A stretch of DNA of 64,000 nucleotides, from contig JAGOUM010000004.1 in assembly GCA_018061265.1 (NCBI GenBank), positions 1-64,000 on the forward strand, written 5' to 3'. The first letter of the stretch is position 1. Every line of letters starts with the position of its first letter. Made by a program: the position numbers and the translations under genes. Positions 36,264-46,058 of this stretch are shown here, piece after piece. The notes under the pieces are model-generated. The model did not search any database and was not told the origin of the DNA. It saw only the letters and a program-made list of their open reading frames with translations. The stretch is from Rhodoferax sp. Its GTDB lineage: Bacteria; Pseudomonadota; Gammaproteobacteria; Burkholderiales; Burkholderiaceae_C.

Positions 36264-37376
36264 TTACGTCGCGCTGCCTGCCAATGGCACCGGCATTCGC
36301 AAATCGTCCAGATAGTCGTGGGCAATATTGATGGTGCTGCGCACGCCCAGATCGGCATGATGCTGTGCCAGCCATTGCTGGGTGTGTGCCCGTCCCAGGT
36401 CGCGCAGGGCGTTGATCAGACTGGCATCGGTGGACAGTTTGGTGGTCGCACCCAACTGCTCCAGCACCTCACCGCCGTCGATGCGATGCATCAGTATGTC
36501 CTTGTAATGCGCCGGGTCGAGCTTGCCTTCGCGCAGCAGGCGCTTCACAAAGTCGATCGCTCGCATCTCGGCAATCAGGGCGGCGTTGAAAGTGATCTCA
36601 TTGAGCCGGTCCAGAATCTCCATTGCACCAGTGGGTAGCGCGTCCCGCTGGATCGGGTTGATCTGGACCAGCATGATGTCGCGGCTCTGGCATTGATAAA
36701 TCAATGGGTGAATGGCCGGGTTGCCTGCGTAACCGCCGTCCCAGTAGTGCTCCCCGTCAATCTCTACGGCCTGGAACATCATCGGCAGGCAAGCCGAGGC
36801 CATGACCGCGCTGGCAGTCAGGCGCTTGCCAGTGAACACCTCGGCCCGACCCGTGCTGACATGGGTGGCCACAACAAACAGCTTGAGCCGTTTGAGACGG
36901 GCCAATCGCTCAAAATCGATCTGATGCGCAACAAACTCTTGCAGCGGGTTGAGCCCCAAAGGATTCGTCTGGTAAGGCGACACGGTACCGGCCCAGGCAC
37001 GGGTCATCGAGTCGGCCCATTGCGCGGTGGGTGAGTTGCCTGCCCAACCAAACATCAAATCGAAGGGTGCGCGATGGGCTTGCCCCAGTGCACCCATGGT
37101 GACGATACCGTTCCAGAACTTGGCCAGTGACTCGCGTGCGGCCTCGCGCGCATCGGCATGTGGCCGGTCCTGAGCCAGTGCAAACCCATGCGCCATGGCG
37201 ACCGCGTTCATCGCTCCTGCGCTGGTTCCGCTGATGCCCTCAAAGTCAATCCGGCCGTCTTCCAACAGTGCGTCGAGCACGCCCCAGGTAAAGGCACCAT
37301 GTGAACCTCCACCTTGAAGAGCCAGGTTGATCGGGGGCAGGGTCATACTGCCCGGTTCTTGTGCGCTTGTGTTCAT
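36264..37376 (-). CDS. patatin-like phospholipase family protein
   Basis: A 370-residue patatin-like lipase with glycine-rich 'LALQGGGSHGAFTWGVLDAL' as oxyanion loop, nucleophile motif G-x-S-x-G in 'GISGTSAGAMNAV', and the D-G-G of the dyad in 'YWDGGYAGNPAI'. There is no signal peptide. It is likely a cytoplasmic acyl hydrolase; the substrate is unknown. It is divergent from a lipoprotein gene. Confidence 0.9.
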   Translation of the reverse strand: MNTSAQEPGSMTLPPINLALQGGGSHGAFTWGVLDALLEDGRIDFEGISGTSAGAMNAVAMAHGFALAQDRPHADAREAARESLAKFWNGIVTMGALGQAHRAPFDLMFGWAGNSPTAQWADSMTRAWAGTVSPYQTNPLGLNPLQEFVAHQIDFERLARLKRLKLFVVATHVSTGRAEVFTGKRLTASAVMASACLPMMFQAVEIDGEHYWDGGYAGNPAIHPLIYQCQSRDIMLVQINPIQRDALPTGAMEILDRLNEITFNAALIAEMRAIDFVKRLLREGKLDPAHYKDILMHRIDGGEVLEQLGATTKLSTDASLINALRDLGRAHTQQWLAQHHADLGVRSTINIAHDYLDDLRMPVPLAGSAT

Positions 37377-37424
37377 TGCCCGAGCTTAGCAAACACAACT
37401 TGCCAGGCGCTGCCAGTCTGTAGA

Positions 37425-37446
37425 CTCGTGCTACAAATGACACGAG
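37425..37446. promoter_or_regulatory. inverted repeat in divergent promoter region
   Basis: CTCGTG-CTACAAATGA-CACGAG lies between the patatin gene and the lipoprotein gene. The 10-base spacing suits a dimeric regulator site; the regulator is unknown. Confidence 0.35.
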
Positions 37447-37501
37447 CCTTGCCCACTTTTCTCGCAACCCTCACCCGAAGTCTTCGTTTTCAGGAGTGTG
37501 T

Positions 37502-38152
37502 ATGCCTCAAGATCTGGTTCACCTGCGCATATTGCGCACCCTCTTGTCCTTGTGCCTGGCGGCACTTGTCTTCACCCAGCTTGCTGGTTGCGCCATTCCT
37601 GCCACGGCCAAGGCCCCGGCAAGTGCCGTGCCAGTGGCGGGCCAGGGGACGGTGCTGATCCGGGTATCCATGGTGGGCCTTGTCAACATGAATGGCTTTG
37701 GCGTGCTGGCCAGACCCGTGGGAAAGCAGGAAACCGTTGAATTTAATGGGTGGAGCCTGGCCAGTGAGGGTTATTGGACCAAAACCGGCACGCAGGATGT
37801 CAAAGGGCAGCTGGTAGCCGCGCAATTGCCTGCCGGCAGTTATGAGTTTTTTTCTTTCATTGCGCTGAATTCGTCCGGTCTGGCGATGGGAACCGCCAAG
37901 AACGTCAAGCCCTTTTCCTACCCGTTTGAAGTCCGCCAGGGCGAAGTGACTTATCTGGGGGAGTTTCAACTCAAATTTGAACCTAAACGGGTGCCCAAAC
38001 CCGGGTCAAGCACCGACTTGTCGTATCAGGTGTTGCTGCGTGATAACCTTACGCAGGATTTTCTGGATGCCAAAAAACTGATTCCTGACATCCGTACCGA
38101 TCAGATCACGGTGCGATTGCTCGGTCGGGAAGCATCCAGGACAGCTCGGTAA
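37502..38152 (+). CDS. putative lipoprotein
   Basis: 216 residues from the ATG at 37502 (GGAG upstream). The N-terminal signal ends in a lipobox 'FTQLAGC' at about residue 30, predicting a lipid-anchored cysteine. The mature domain is mainly beta ('VLIRVSMVGLVNMNGFGVLA', 'LVAAQLPAGSYEFFSFIALN') with a DUF2846-like feel, though I do not assign a family. It is likely periplasmic-facing. Confidence 0.7.
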   Translation: MPQDLVHLRILRTLLSLCLAALVFTQLAGCAIPATAKAPASAVPVAGQGTVLIRVSMVGLVNMNGFGVLARPVGKQETVEFNGWSLASEGYWTKTGTQDVKGQLVAAQLPAGSYEFFSFIALNSSGLAMGTAKNVKPFSYPFEVRQGEVTYLGEFQLKFEPKRVPKPGSSTDLSYQVLLRDNLTQDFLDAKKLIPDIRTDQITVRLLGREASRTAR

Positions 38153-38182
38153 TCGCCGGGCCGTCACGCTAAAGCACCGTCT

Positions 38183-39385
38183 TTACCAGTTGACTTCTCG
38201 CTCAGGTGTGGCGCTGATCTTGTGGATCGACAGGTCCGCACCGTCGTACTCTTCCTCCTGGCTCAGGCGCAGGCCGGCCACGCTCTTGATCACGCCGTAA
38301 ACCAGCAGTCCGCCTAAAGCGGCCCAGGCGACGCCCATGGCGGTGCCAATGAGTTGCGCGCCAAAACTCACGCCACCGAGTCCACCCAGTGCCTGGCTGC
38401 CAAAGATGCCAGCAGCAATACCACCCCAGGTGCCACACAGGCCATGTAAGGGCCAAACGCCCAGCACGTCGTCGATCTTCCAGCGATTTTGTGTCAGCGT
38501 GAACATGCTGACAAACAGCGCGCCAGCCACACTGCCTACGATCAATGCCCCGATCGGGTGCATCAGGTCCGAGCCGGCACAGACCGCAACCAACCCGGCC
38601 AATGGCCCGTTGTGCACAAATCCGGGATCATTTTTGCCCATCGCCAAGGCAGCCAGCGTCCCGCCGACCATGGCCATCAACGAATTCACCGCCACCAAGC
38701 CCGAGATCTTGTCCAGCGTTTGGGCGCTCATCACATTAAAGCCGAACCAGCCCACCGTCAGAATCCACGCGCCAAGCGCCAGAAAAGGGATGCTTGAAGG
38801 TGGGTGCGCCGAGATGCCACCGTCTTTGCGGTAACGGTTGGCGCGTGCACCCAGCAGGATCACCGCCGGCAGCGCAATCCAGCCACCCACCGCATGCACC
38901 ACGACGCTGCCGGCAAAGTCGTGAAACTCGGCACCAGTCAGGTTCTTGAGCCACGCCTGCACGCCAAAGTGCTGATTCCAGGCGATGCCTTCAAAAAACG
39001 GATAGACAAACCCGACCACAACCGCCGTGGCAACCAGTTGGGGCCAGAAACGAGCGCGTTCAGCGATGCCGCCTGAAATGATCGCGGGAATGGCGGCAGC
39101 GAATGTCAACAGGAAGAAAAATTTGACCAGGTCGTAACCATTTTTTGCCGCCAGCTGCTCGGCACCGACAAAAAAGTGGGTGCCATAGGCGACGCCATAA
39201 CCGATCAGAAAATACACCACAGTCGAGACCGAAAAGTCAACCAGGATCTTGACCAGCGCATTGACCTGACTTTTTCGCCGCACGGTGCCTAGCTCCAGAA
39301 ATGCAAAACCCGCATGCATGGCCAGCACCATGATGCCGCCGAGCAGAATGAACAGGGCATCTGCGCCCTGTTTGAGTGCTTCCAT
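38183..39385 (-). CDS. amtB: ammonium transporter
   Basis: A 400-residue Amt/Mep/Rh channel with 11 predicted helices. Conserved features include 'GFAFLELGTVRRKSQVNALV', 'DFAGSVVVHAVGGWIALPAV', the pore histidine segment 'VWPLHGLCGTWGGIAAGIFG' and the Phe gate region. GAGG precedes the ATG. It has no N-terminal signal extension, unlike many proteobacterial AmtB proteins, and no glnK is adjacent. It may instead be a constitutive or sensor-type Amt. Confidence 0.92.
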   Translation of the reverse strand: MEALKQGADALFILLGGIMVLAMHAGFAFLELGTVRRKSQVNALVKILVDFSVSTVVYFLIGYGVAYGTHFFVGAEQLAAKNGYDLVKFFFLLTFAAAIPAIISGGIAERARFWPQLVATAVVVGFVYPFFEGIAWNQHFGVQAWLKNLTGAEFHDFAGSVVVHAVGGWIALPAVILLGARANRYRKDGGISAHPPSSIPFLALGAWILTVGWFGFNVMSAQTLDKISGLVAVNSLMAMVGGTLAALAMGKNDPGFVHNGPLAGLVAVCAGSDLMHPIGALIVGSVAGALFVSMFTLTQNRWKIDDVLGVWPLHGLCGTWGGIAAGIFGSQALGGLGGVSFGAQLIGTAMGVAWAALGGLLVYGVIKSVAGLRLSQEEEYDGADLSIHKISATPEREVNW

Positions 39386-39415
39386 GAGAACCTCTTTGAG
39401 TTAAATTGCTTTTAA

Positions 39416-39459
39416 TTGGTGCATTCTTGTGGAAAACCAGAATAACGCACCAACTTAAA
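39416..39459. other. inverted repeat upstream of amtB
   Basis: TTGGTGC and GCACCAA arms face each other around about 24 bases in the amtB upstream region. Half-sites resemble NtrC-type sequence but the geometry differs, and I found no convincing sigma-54 -24/-12 pair. Confidence 0.25.
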
Positions 39460-39548
39460 GCAAGAAACGCGCCAAAACTGCACTTGAATGCTGGTTGGAC
39501 ATCTGGCGGATGGCCATCGCAGGCTTGTTCTCGGTTGCTATACTGCCA

Positions 39549-39607
39549 TGGCGCCGATTTGACAGAATTGCGGGCGCATAACAAGTTCCGCTAAAGATGC
39601 CTGCCAA
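39549..39607 (+). ncRNA. SAM-II (metA-type) riboswitch upstream of metX
   Basis: The ordered SAM-II conserved pieces are present. P1 arms are GCGCC (39551-39555) and GGCGC (39573-39577), with GATTTGA at the start of the loop, TTGCGG before the closing arm, then AACAAG and CGCTAAAGA downstream, which form the pseudoknot with the loop. SAM-II aptamers control methionine-biosynthesis genes such as metX and metA in proteobacteria. A terminator hairpin follows directly and metX starts at 39658, so high SAM probably shuts the operon off at transcription. Confidence 0.8.
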
Positions 39608-39641
39608 CCCGGTCGTGCCTTTAGCATTACCGGGTTTTTTT
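39608..39641 (+). terminator. intrinsic terminator between riboswitch and metX
   Basis: CCCGGT (39608-39613) pairs with ACCGGG (39629-39634), followed by seven T. It lies between the SAM-II-like aptamer and the metX start, the position expected for an attenuator expression platform. Confidence 0.8.
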
Positions 39642-39657
39642 GTTGCCAACGCCTGCC

Positions 39658-40821
39658 ATGATGATCGCCACGCCACAGTCCATGCACTTTGATGCAGCAC
39701 TTGCCCTGCAAAGTGGCGCCAGTCTGCGCGGCTACAACCTGAGTTTTGAAACCTACGGCACACTCAATGCCGCCAAGTCCAATGCGGTACTGATCTGCCA
39801 TGCGCTGAACGCCTCGCATCATGTTGCCGGTGTGTACCCGGACCAGGCCAGGAGTGAAGGCTGGTGGGACAACATGATCGGCCCGGGCAAACCGCTCGAC
39901 ACCAACCGTTTTTTTGTCATTGGCACCAACAACCTGGGCTCGTGTTTTGGCTCCACCGGGCCAATGCATATCAACCCTGACACCGGGCGTGTCTATGGCG
40001 CGGATTTTCCGGTGGTGACCGTCGAGGACTGGGTCAATGCGCAGGCCCGGTTGCTCGACGTGTTGGGCATCAGCACATTGGCTGCAGTGATGGGCGGCAG
40101 CCTGGGCGGCATGCAGGCACTGAGTTGGACACTTCAATATCCTGAGCGCGTACGACATGCGCTGGTGATCGCCAGTGCCCCCAATCTGACCGCAGAAAAC
40201 ATCGCCTTCAACGAAGTGGCCCGCCGCGCCATCGTCACCGATCCCGACTTTCATGCGGGCCATTTTTATCAGCACGGGGTGGTTCCCAAGCGTGGCCTGC
40301 GTATCGCCCGCATGATCGGGCACATCACCTATTTGAGTGACGATGTGATGAACGAGAAGTTTGGCAGGCAACTGCGTGACGCGGTGTTGGCACAAGCGCA
40401 GAGCACGGGCATGGTCGTCGACGCGGGCAGCTACAAATACAGCACACAGGAGATCGAGTTCCAGATCGAGAGTTACCTGCGTCATCAAGGCGACAAATTT
40501 GCGGAGTACTTTGACGCCAACACCTATTTGCTGATCACCCGCGCGTTGGACTATTTTGACCCGGCACGCGCCTATGGTGGCAACCTGAGCCTCGCCTTGG
40601 GTCGTGCACGGGCCAAGTTCCTGCTGGTGAGCTTCACCACCGACTGGCGCTTTTCACCGCAGCGCAGCCGTGAGATGGTCAAGGCCCTACTCGACAACCA
40701 GCGCGATGTGAGTTATGCCGAAATCAGTGCACCCCATGGACATGATGCATTTTTGCTTGATGACGCAAGATACACGGGAGTTATTCGCTCTTATTTTGAG
40801 AGTATTGAGGTGGCCCAATGA
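39658..40821 (+). CDS. metX: homoserine O-acyltransferase MetX
   Basis: An alpha/beta-hydrolase-fold enzyme of about 387 residues that acylates homoserine in methionine synthesis. The nucleophile elbow is '[12 protein letters not shown]' and the catalytic Asp/His are in 'FTTDWRFSP' and '[12 protein letters not shown]'. '[12 protein letters not shown]' is typical of MetX. Whether acetyl- or succinyl-CoA is used cannot be settled by eye. I start at ATG 39658; an upstream TTG at 39640 overlaps the terminator T-run. It is coupled to metW (ATGA). Confidence 0.95.
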   Translation: MMIATPQSMHFDAALALQSGASLRGYNLSFETYGTLNAAKSNAVLICHALNASHHVAGVYPDQARSEGWWDNMIGPGKPLDTNRFFVIGTNNLGSCFGSTGPMHINPDTGRVYGADFPVVTVEDWVNAQARLLDVLGISTLAAVMGGSLGGMQALSWTLQYPERVRHALVIASAPNLTAENIAFNEVARRAIVTDPDFHAGHFYQHGVVPKRGLRIARMIGHITYLSDDVMNEKFGRQLRDAVLAQAQSTGMVVDAGSYKYSTQEIEFQIESYLRHQGDKFAEYFDANTYLLITRALDYFDPARAYGGNLSLALGRARAKFLLVSFTTDWRFSPQRSREMVKALLDNQRDVSYAEISAPHGHDAFLLDDARYTGVIRSYFESIEVAQ

Positions 40822-41399
40822 GTGACCTCCTGATTCAGCAGACGCTGGCCGCGTTGGTACCACCGGGTTCACGCGTGCTCGACCTGGGATGTGGTGATGG
40901 GGCCATGCTTGCCTATTTGCAGCAGACCCGCCAGTGCAGCGGCTACGGTATCGAGATTGACGACGCCAATGTGCTGGCATGTGTCCAACGCGGCGTCAAC
41001 GTCATCCAGCTCAATCTGGACGAAGGTCTGTCGATTTTTGAGGACGCCTCATTTGATGTGGTGTTGCAGATTGACACGCTGCAGCACCTGCGCAATGCGC
41101 AGGTCATGCTGCGTGAGACCGTGCGCGTCGGGCGTCTGGGCATTGTGGCGTTTCCCAACTTTGCCCATTGGCCCAACCGCCTGAGTGTGCTCAAAGGCCG
41201 CATGCCGGTGACCCGCCGCCTGCCCTACCAGTGGTATGACACGCCCAACATCCGGGTCGGCACACATGCCGATCTGGGCATCCTGGCCCGTGCCAGCGGT
41301 CTGAAGGTGTTGGACCAATTTGGCATTCAGGACGGAGAAACGGTTCGCCTGCTGCCCAACCTGCTGGCAGGCACCTCGGTCTACAAGTTGTCGCTTTAA
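40818..41399 (+). CDS. metW: methionine biosynthesis protein MetW
   Basis: A 193-residue class I methyltransferase-fold protein with SAM loop '[16 protein letters not shown]' and '[19 protein letters not shown]'. MetW works with MetX in many proteobacteria and may activate it. It overlaps metX by 4 bases and shares its riboswitch. Confidence 0.95.
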   Translation: MSDLLIQQTLAALVPPGSRVLDLGCGDGAMLAYLQQTRQCSGYGIEIDDANVLACVQRGVNVIQLNLDEGLSIFEDASFDVVLQIDTLQHLRNAQVMLRETVRVGRLGIVAFPNFAHWPNRLSVLKGRMPVTRRLPYQWYDTPNIRVGTHADLGILARASGLKVLDQFGIQDGETVRLLPNLLAGTSVYKLSL

Positions 41400-41478
41400 C
41401 GCCAGCAGTGCCCACGAGGGTCTCTACCAAACCGACATTTCGCCCCAATCTCCAGTCCTCTCACAACAATCAATTACC

Positions 41479-42600
41479 ATGCCACATTCCACTTTCACCC
41501 TGTTTGATCCGGTTCGCGTTGGTGACATGTCCCTTGCCAACCGCGTTGTCATGGCGCCGCTGACGCGCAACCGTGCGCCCGATGCCATCCCGACACCGCT
41601 GATGGCGCAGTATTACGCCCAGCGAGCAAGCGCCGGTCTGCTGATCACGGAGGCCACTGCGATCAGTCACCAGGGCCAGGGTTATGCCGACGTGCCTGGT
41701 CTTTATGGCACCGAGCAGATCGACGGCTGGAAACAGGTCACCAAAAGTGTGCACGCCGTTGGCGGCAAAATTGTGGTGCAACTTTGGCACGTCGGCCGTG
41801 TGTCCCATACCAGCTTGCAGCCCAATGGGGGCAAGCCGGTCGCGCCTTCCGCCATCACCGCCAAAACCAAAACCGTGCTGATTCAGGACGGTGTACCCAG
41901 TTTTGTTGATACCTCCGAGCCACGTGCCTTGCAGGCTTATGAACTGCCAGACATCGTTCATACTTACCAGGCGGCGGCGCGCAATGCGGTGGAGACCGCG
42001 GGTTTTGATGGCGTAGAAATCCATGCTGCCAATGGCTATTTGCTGGATCAATTCCTCAAAAGTGGGTCGAACCAGCGTCGCGATGACTTTGGCGGCAGCA
42101 TCGAGAACCGTGCAAGGCTGCTGCTGGAGGTGGTGCGCGCCATCACCGGTGCCATCGGTGGCGGCCGCACGGGCATCCGTTTGTCACCAGTCACACCGGC
42201 CAACGATGCATTTGATCCGGATCCGCAGCCGCTGTTTGACTATCTGGTGCGTGAACTCGCCGAGTTCAACCTTGCTTACATCCACATCATCGAAGGCGCC
42301 ACCGGAGGTGCCCGTGACCTGCCAGACCGTCCGTTTGACTATGTGGGCGTGCGCCGTGCCTACCGTGCCGCAGGCGGCAAAGGTGCCTGGATGGTCAACA
42401 ATGGGCTGGACAAGGCACTCGCCGAAGATGCACTCAAGCAGGGCGCGGATCTGGTGGCTTTTGGCCGTCCCTTCATCGCCAACCCGGATCTGGTGGAGCG
42501 GCTGCGCCGCAACAAGCCTTGGAACGTGGGCGACCGCAATACCTATTACGGTGGTGGTGCCAAAGGGTATACCGACTACCCGACGCTGGGCAAAGCCTGA
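41479..42600 (+). CDS. old yellow enzyme family alkene reductase (NemA-like)
   Basis: A 373-residue FMN-dependent TIM-barrel reductase. 'LFDPVRVGDMSLANRVVMAP', 'VGRVSH', 'GVEIHAANGYLLDQFLKSGS' and 'RRDDFGGSIENRARLLLEVV' are diagnostic of the OYE/NemA group, which reduce activated alkenes and nitro or nitrate esters. The start is the ATG at 41479. It follows metW by 79 bases. Confidence 0.92.
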   Translation: MPHSTFTLFDPVRVGDMSLANRVVMAPLTRNRAPDAIPTPLMAQYYAQRASAGLLITEATAISHQGQGYADVPGLYGTEQIDGWKQVTKSVHAVGGKIVVQLWHVGRVSHTSLQPNGGKPVAPSAITAKTKTVLIQDGVPSFVDTSEPRALQAYELPDIVHTYQAAARNAVETAGFDGVEIHAANGYLLDQFLKSGSNQRRDDFGGSIENRARLLLEVVRAITGAIGGGRTGIRLSPVTPANDAFDPDPQPLFDYLVRELAEFNLAYIHIIEGATGGARDLPDRPFDYVGVRRAYRAAGGKGAWMVNNGLDKALAEDALKQGADLVAFGRPFIANPDLVERLRRNKPWNVGDRNTYYGGGAKGYTDYPTLGKA

Positions 42601-42614
42601 AACGCACGGCGCGA

Positions 42615-44843
42615 TCAGCCGCGTAGCGCCTGCAACTCGGCAATCGTGACGTGCAGCCGGTTGGACAGGTTGCGTGCCACCGCCTGCATGATCAGCAGGG
42701 CCAGACTGCCATGCTGTTTGGCCAAATCGTCGAAATTCGCGCGTGACAGGGCAAAAACGTCTGTATCGACCATCGCCACCGCATTGCCAGAGTGGCCCTG
42801 TTCGTCGATGAACCCCATGGCACCGATGATGCTGCCTGGCCCGGCAGTGGACAGGTGGTAGTTGTCTTTCTTGTGCAATGGCAGACTGATCTTGACCAAA
42901 CCCCGACGCACGATGAACAAGCCATTGTCTGCCGCGCCGGCCTTGAAGACCTTTTTGCCCGCCTTGATGCAGCGTGACTCCAATCGCTGAGCCAAGGCTT
43001 GCAGTGCGTCTTGTGGCTGTCCAGACAGTAAGGGCAACTCGTTGAGTTCAAGCAGCGCGGTCTCGGATGGGTCTGCGGGGGCGGTCGCGACACGCAGTGT
43101 CTCAACCCACTCCAAGGCGGAATCCAGATCTTGAAAAACAAACGCCTTGTTGGTACGTCGAACCACGCCGGTATCTTTCAGGAATCGTTTCATGCGCAGC
43201 CCGCTGGGCAAGCCTTTGGGCATGTCACAGAACACCAGGTAGCCATTGTTTTCTTCCAGCCGACTCTGGATCTGCTCCAGCACATGGGTGGCGGTGACAT
43301 CCAGCGACTGCACCCGACGCATGCTCAGAATGACATAGCGGCAATGCTCGATTTCTGGCTCCAATGCTTTGTACAACTGGTTCGCCGTGCCAAAAAACAG
43401 GCTGCCTTGCAGCTCAAACACGACGATTCGCTCATCTTCGGCGGCGACTGCGCCCAAGTTGGCACCAAAGCGGGTATTGCGGGAAAAAAACTGCTCACCA
43501 TCAATCCGGCTGCGGATGATCGTGCTGCGGGTCTGCTCCCGGATGAACAGAAACACCGCCAATGCCACGCCCACTCCGGACGCTGCGATCAGGTTGCCAA
43601 ATAAAGCCACCAGAATCACCGCGACAATGACCAGAAAATCCAGCCGGGTCGCCCGGTTGAAAAAGAACTGCAGACTCTGGCGGTCAATCATTCGCGCACC
43701 TACCACAATCAGAATGGCGGCCAGTGCGGCCACCGGCACCCAGGCAATCAGCGGTGCCAGCAGCAAAAATGCCAACAACGAAAACACACCCGCCAGCACA
43801 CCACTGCGCCGGGTGGTGCCACCACTGCTGAGGTTAACGACTGAGGCTCCCATGGTGCCCGCACCCGGTATGCCACCAATCAAGGCTGAGGTGATATTGC
43901 CCAGCCCCTGCCCGACCAGTTCACGGTCAGAATCGTGGCTGGTGTTGGCCATGGCGTCCAGAACCACACAGGTTTTCAGGGTATCAATCGACAGAAGGGC
44001 GGCCAGTGTCAATGCCGGTATCAGCACATTGACCACTGCTTCCAAGCCCAGTCCGCGCAGTGCCAGCCACTGTTCCCGTGCGCCGTCGAGCAGGCTGACA
44101 TCGCCCACGCCGAGCTCACCAATCAGCAAAGGGTTGCTGACCGTACTCAGCAGGCTAGGATTGGCCAGCCCCAGCAGCAGATAACAGGCGACCCCGCAGA
44201 GCAGCGCCACAATTGCAGCGGGCACGAGCCTCGTGATCCTGGGAGTGATCAGCATCGTCGCGATCACGACCAGGCCGACCACGATGCTTTGCCACATCCA
44301 GACCCCGGGAAAAAGCAGGGCGGTGATGAGTTCGGTACCTGCCGGTGCCCCGAGCAACTTGGGGATCTGACTGCCAATGATGATCAGCCCGACGCCGCTG
44401 AGGTAACCACTGACCACCGGAAACGGAATGTACTTGATCAGCTTTCCCACACCAACCAGGCCCATGGCGATCTGGAAGGCCCCGGCCAGCAAGGCGATCA
44501 GCCCCAACATGAGGACCACTGTGGATGCCGCAATTTCCTGCTGGGTAAAAGTGATTGCCAATGCCGACAGCACCGCAGCGGCAGGCGCGCAGGGAGCACT
44601 GATGAGCCGTTGACTGCCACCCAGGGCCGGCGCCACAATGCCCAGCGCACTGGCCCCCAGAATGCCCGCCAAGGCCCCTTGCGCCGCCAGGGATCCACCC
44701 AATGGGGCAAAAATGGTGACACCAAAGGCGATGGCTGAGGGCAGCGCCACCAGCATAGCCGCCAGTCCTCCCCAGATGTCACCCGTCAGCGCATTGCGCT
44801 TAGGCACAGCTGGGGCAACAGGCAATAAAGTGTCGTCTGCCAT
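42615..44843 (-). CDS. SulP anion transporter with STAS and cNMP-binding domains
   Basis: About 742 residues: SulP transporter domain (about 10-410, 'LPSAIAFGVTIFAPLGGSLA', 'DTLKTCVVLDAMANTSHDSD'), STAS domain (about 440-560), and a C-terminal cyclic-nucleotide-binding domain ('DNGLFIVRRGLVKISLPL', 'GPGSIIGAMGFIDEQGHSGN'). The fusion suggests anion uptake (sulfate or bicarbonate-like) gated by a nucleotide. I start at the ATG at 44843; an upstream TTG at 44885 is less likely. Confidence 0.88.
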   Translation of the reverse strand: MADDTLLPVAPAVPKRNALTGDIWGGLAAMLVALPSAIAFGVTIFAPLGGSLAAQGALAGILGASALGIVAPALGGSQRLISAPCAPAAAVLSALAITFTQQEIAASTVVLMLGLIALLAGAFQIAMGLVGVGKLIKYIPFPVVSGYLSGVGLIIIGSQIPKLLGAPAGTELITALLFPGVWMWQSIVVGLVVIATMLITPRITRLVPAAIVALLCGVACYLLLGLANPSLLSTVSNPLLIGELGVGDVSLLDGAREQWLALRGLGLEAVVNVLIPALTLAALLSIDTLKTCVVLDAMANTSHDSDRELVGQGLGNITSALIGGIPGAGTMGASVVNLSSGGTTRRSGVLAGVFSLLAFLLLAPLIAWVPVAALAAILIVVGARMIDRQSLQFFFNRATRLDFLVIVAVILVALFGNLIAASGVGVALAVFLFIREQTRSTIIRSRIDGEQFFSRNTRFGANLGAVAAEDERIVVFELQGSLFFGTANQLYKALEPEIEHCRYVILSMRRVQSLDVTATHVLEQIQSRLEENNGYLVFCDMPKGLPSGLRMKRFLKDTGVVRRTNKAFVFQDLDSALEWVETLRVATAPADPSETALLELNELPLLSGQPQDALQALAQRLESRCIKAGKKVFKAGAADNGLFIVRRGLVKISLPLHKKDNYHLSTAGPGSIIGAMGFIDEQGHSGNAVAMVDTDVFALSRANFDDLAKQHGSLALLIMQAVARNLSNRLHVTIAELQALRG

Positions 44844-44909
44844 AAATTCAGGTCGTGTCGGGCATGCCCATATTTGACGCCGCAAATCTCAAGTTTTGAC
44901 CTACTTGTT

Positions 44910-46058
44910 CTAGTTGTTTTCGGTTTTTTTGCCGCTTGGCGGATTCGCCAAGCGCAGCAGCAGTGCAGCGGAAAACAGCGCCAACCCGACCAATATGGCC
45001 AATAGTGCGCTCACATCCGACACGGGCGCACCCATCTGGTTGAGCTTGAGCGATGCCTGAATTCCAGCTGTGCTGGGGAGTAGCCAGCGTGCGCCCTGCA
45101 AAACCTCGGGCAGGGCCTCTTCTGGCCACGAGAAACCGGATACAAATATCGCTGGCAAAGCGGTGAACAGAAGCACCTGCAGCGCCCGCTCACGGTTACC
45201 AAACCACAGGCCAAGCAAGGCACCCATGCTGCAGACCGCCGGTATGTAACACGCCAGCAGCAGCAAGGCACCACCTGGATTGCCGCCGCGTGGGAAGTCC
45301 TGCAGCCAGAAGATCCAGCCAAAGTACAGCAGACCATTGGCATACCCGACGGTGCAAAATGCCAGTAAGCGCCCGACCCAGGTGGCCGCATCGGTGCGTT
45401 GAAATCCGGTTTCGGTCCATAGACCCACCAGCATGCCGACACCCATCAGCAAGGTCTGCTGCAAGATCAGCAAGGCGACCGCAGGCACGACGAAGCTGCC
45501 ATACCCTTGCGTCGGATTGAACAGGGCCACCGTCTGAGTCCCAATTGGGCTTCGGTTGACTGCGGCTTGCAAGGCAGACTGCCCAGCCACTTGCAACTTC
45601 ATCAGCTCGACGCCCGCAGACACTGTGCCGATCGACTCTGAGAAACCAGTCAACACCGCTTTGTTGAGCAAGGCATAGGCACCGTTGGCCTGGACCGTGA
45701 CCACTGCAGGGCTGCCGCGCAGGACATTGCGCTTGAGATCACGTGGCAGCACCACATAACCTTCCACCTCCCCGGACCACAGGGCTTGTTGTGCAGCGCT
45801 TTCGTCACCAGTGACCAGGCGCACGTTCAAGTGTGGGCTGGCGCGGGCAAAGCGGGTGAGTTGACGCGACAGGCTGGTATGGTCTAGGTCAACCACGGCC
45901 ACTGGCACTTGGGTGACCGTTTGTGTGCCATAGGGCCAGGGATAGAAGAACCCATAAATCAGAGGTGCCAGCGCAAGGATGATCAAAACCCCCTTGTCGC
46001 CGGCGATGGTTTTGAGCGTGAACAACCATCCCATGAAAAGTCGGCGTGCGACAGCCAT
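44910..46058 (-). CDS. ABC-2 family permease, second of pair
   Basis: About 382 residues from the ATG at 46058, overlapping the stop of the upstream permease (TGATG). One N-terminal helix ('VLIILALAPLIYGFFYPW') is followed by a large periplasmic domain ('VPVAVVDLDHTSLSRQLTRF') and five C-terminal helices, the ABC2_membrane_3 (YhgE/YbhR-like) layout. It is part of a tolC-hlyD-permease-permease operon; no ATP-binding protein is encoded nearby. Confidence 0.85.
   Translation of the reverse strand: MAVARRLFMGWLFTLKTIAGDKGVLIILALAPLIYGFFYPWPYGTQTVTQVPVAVVDLDHTSLSRQLTRFARASPHLNVRLVTGDESAAQQALWSGEVEGYVVLPRDLKRNVLRGSPAVVTVQANGAYALLNKAVLTGFSESIGTVSAGVELMKLQVAGQSALQAAVNRSPIGTQTVALFNPTQGYGSFVVPAVALLILQQTLLMGVGMLVGLWTETGFQRTDAATWVGRLLAFCTVGYANGLLYFGWIFWLQDFPRGGNPGGALLLLACYIPAVCSMGALLGLWFGNRERALQVLLFTALPAIFVSGFSWPEEALPEVLQGARWLLPSTAGIQASLKLNQMGAPVSDVSALLAILVGLALFSAALLLRLANPPSGKKTENN

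Noticed and set aside
39386..39480. sigma-54 promoter and NtrC sites for amtB
   Set aside because: No GG-N10-GC -24/-12 element at a suitable place; only a loosely NtrC-like inverted repeat was found.
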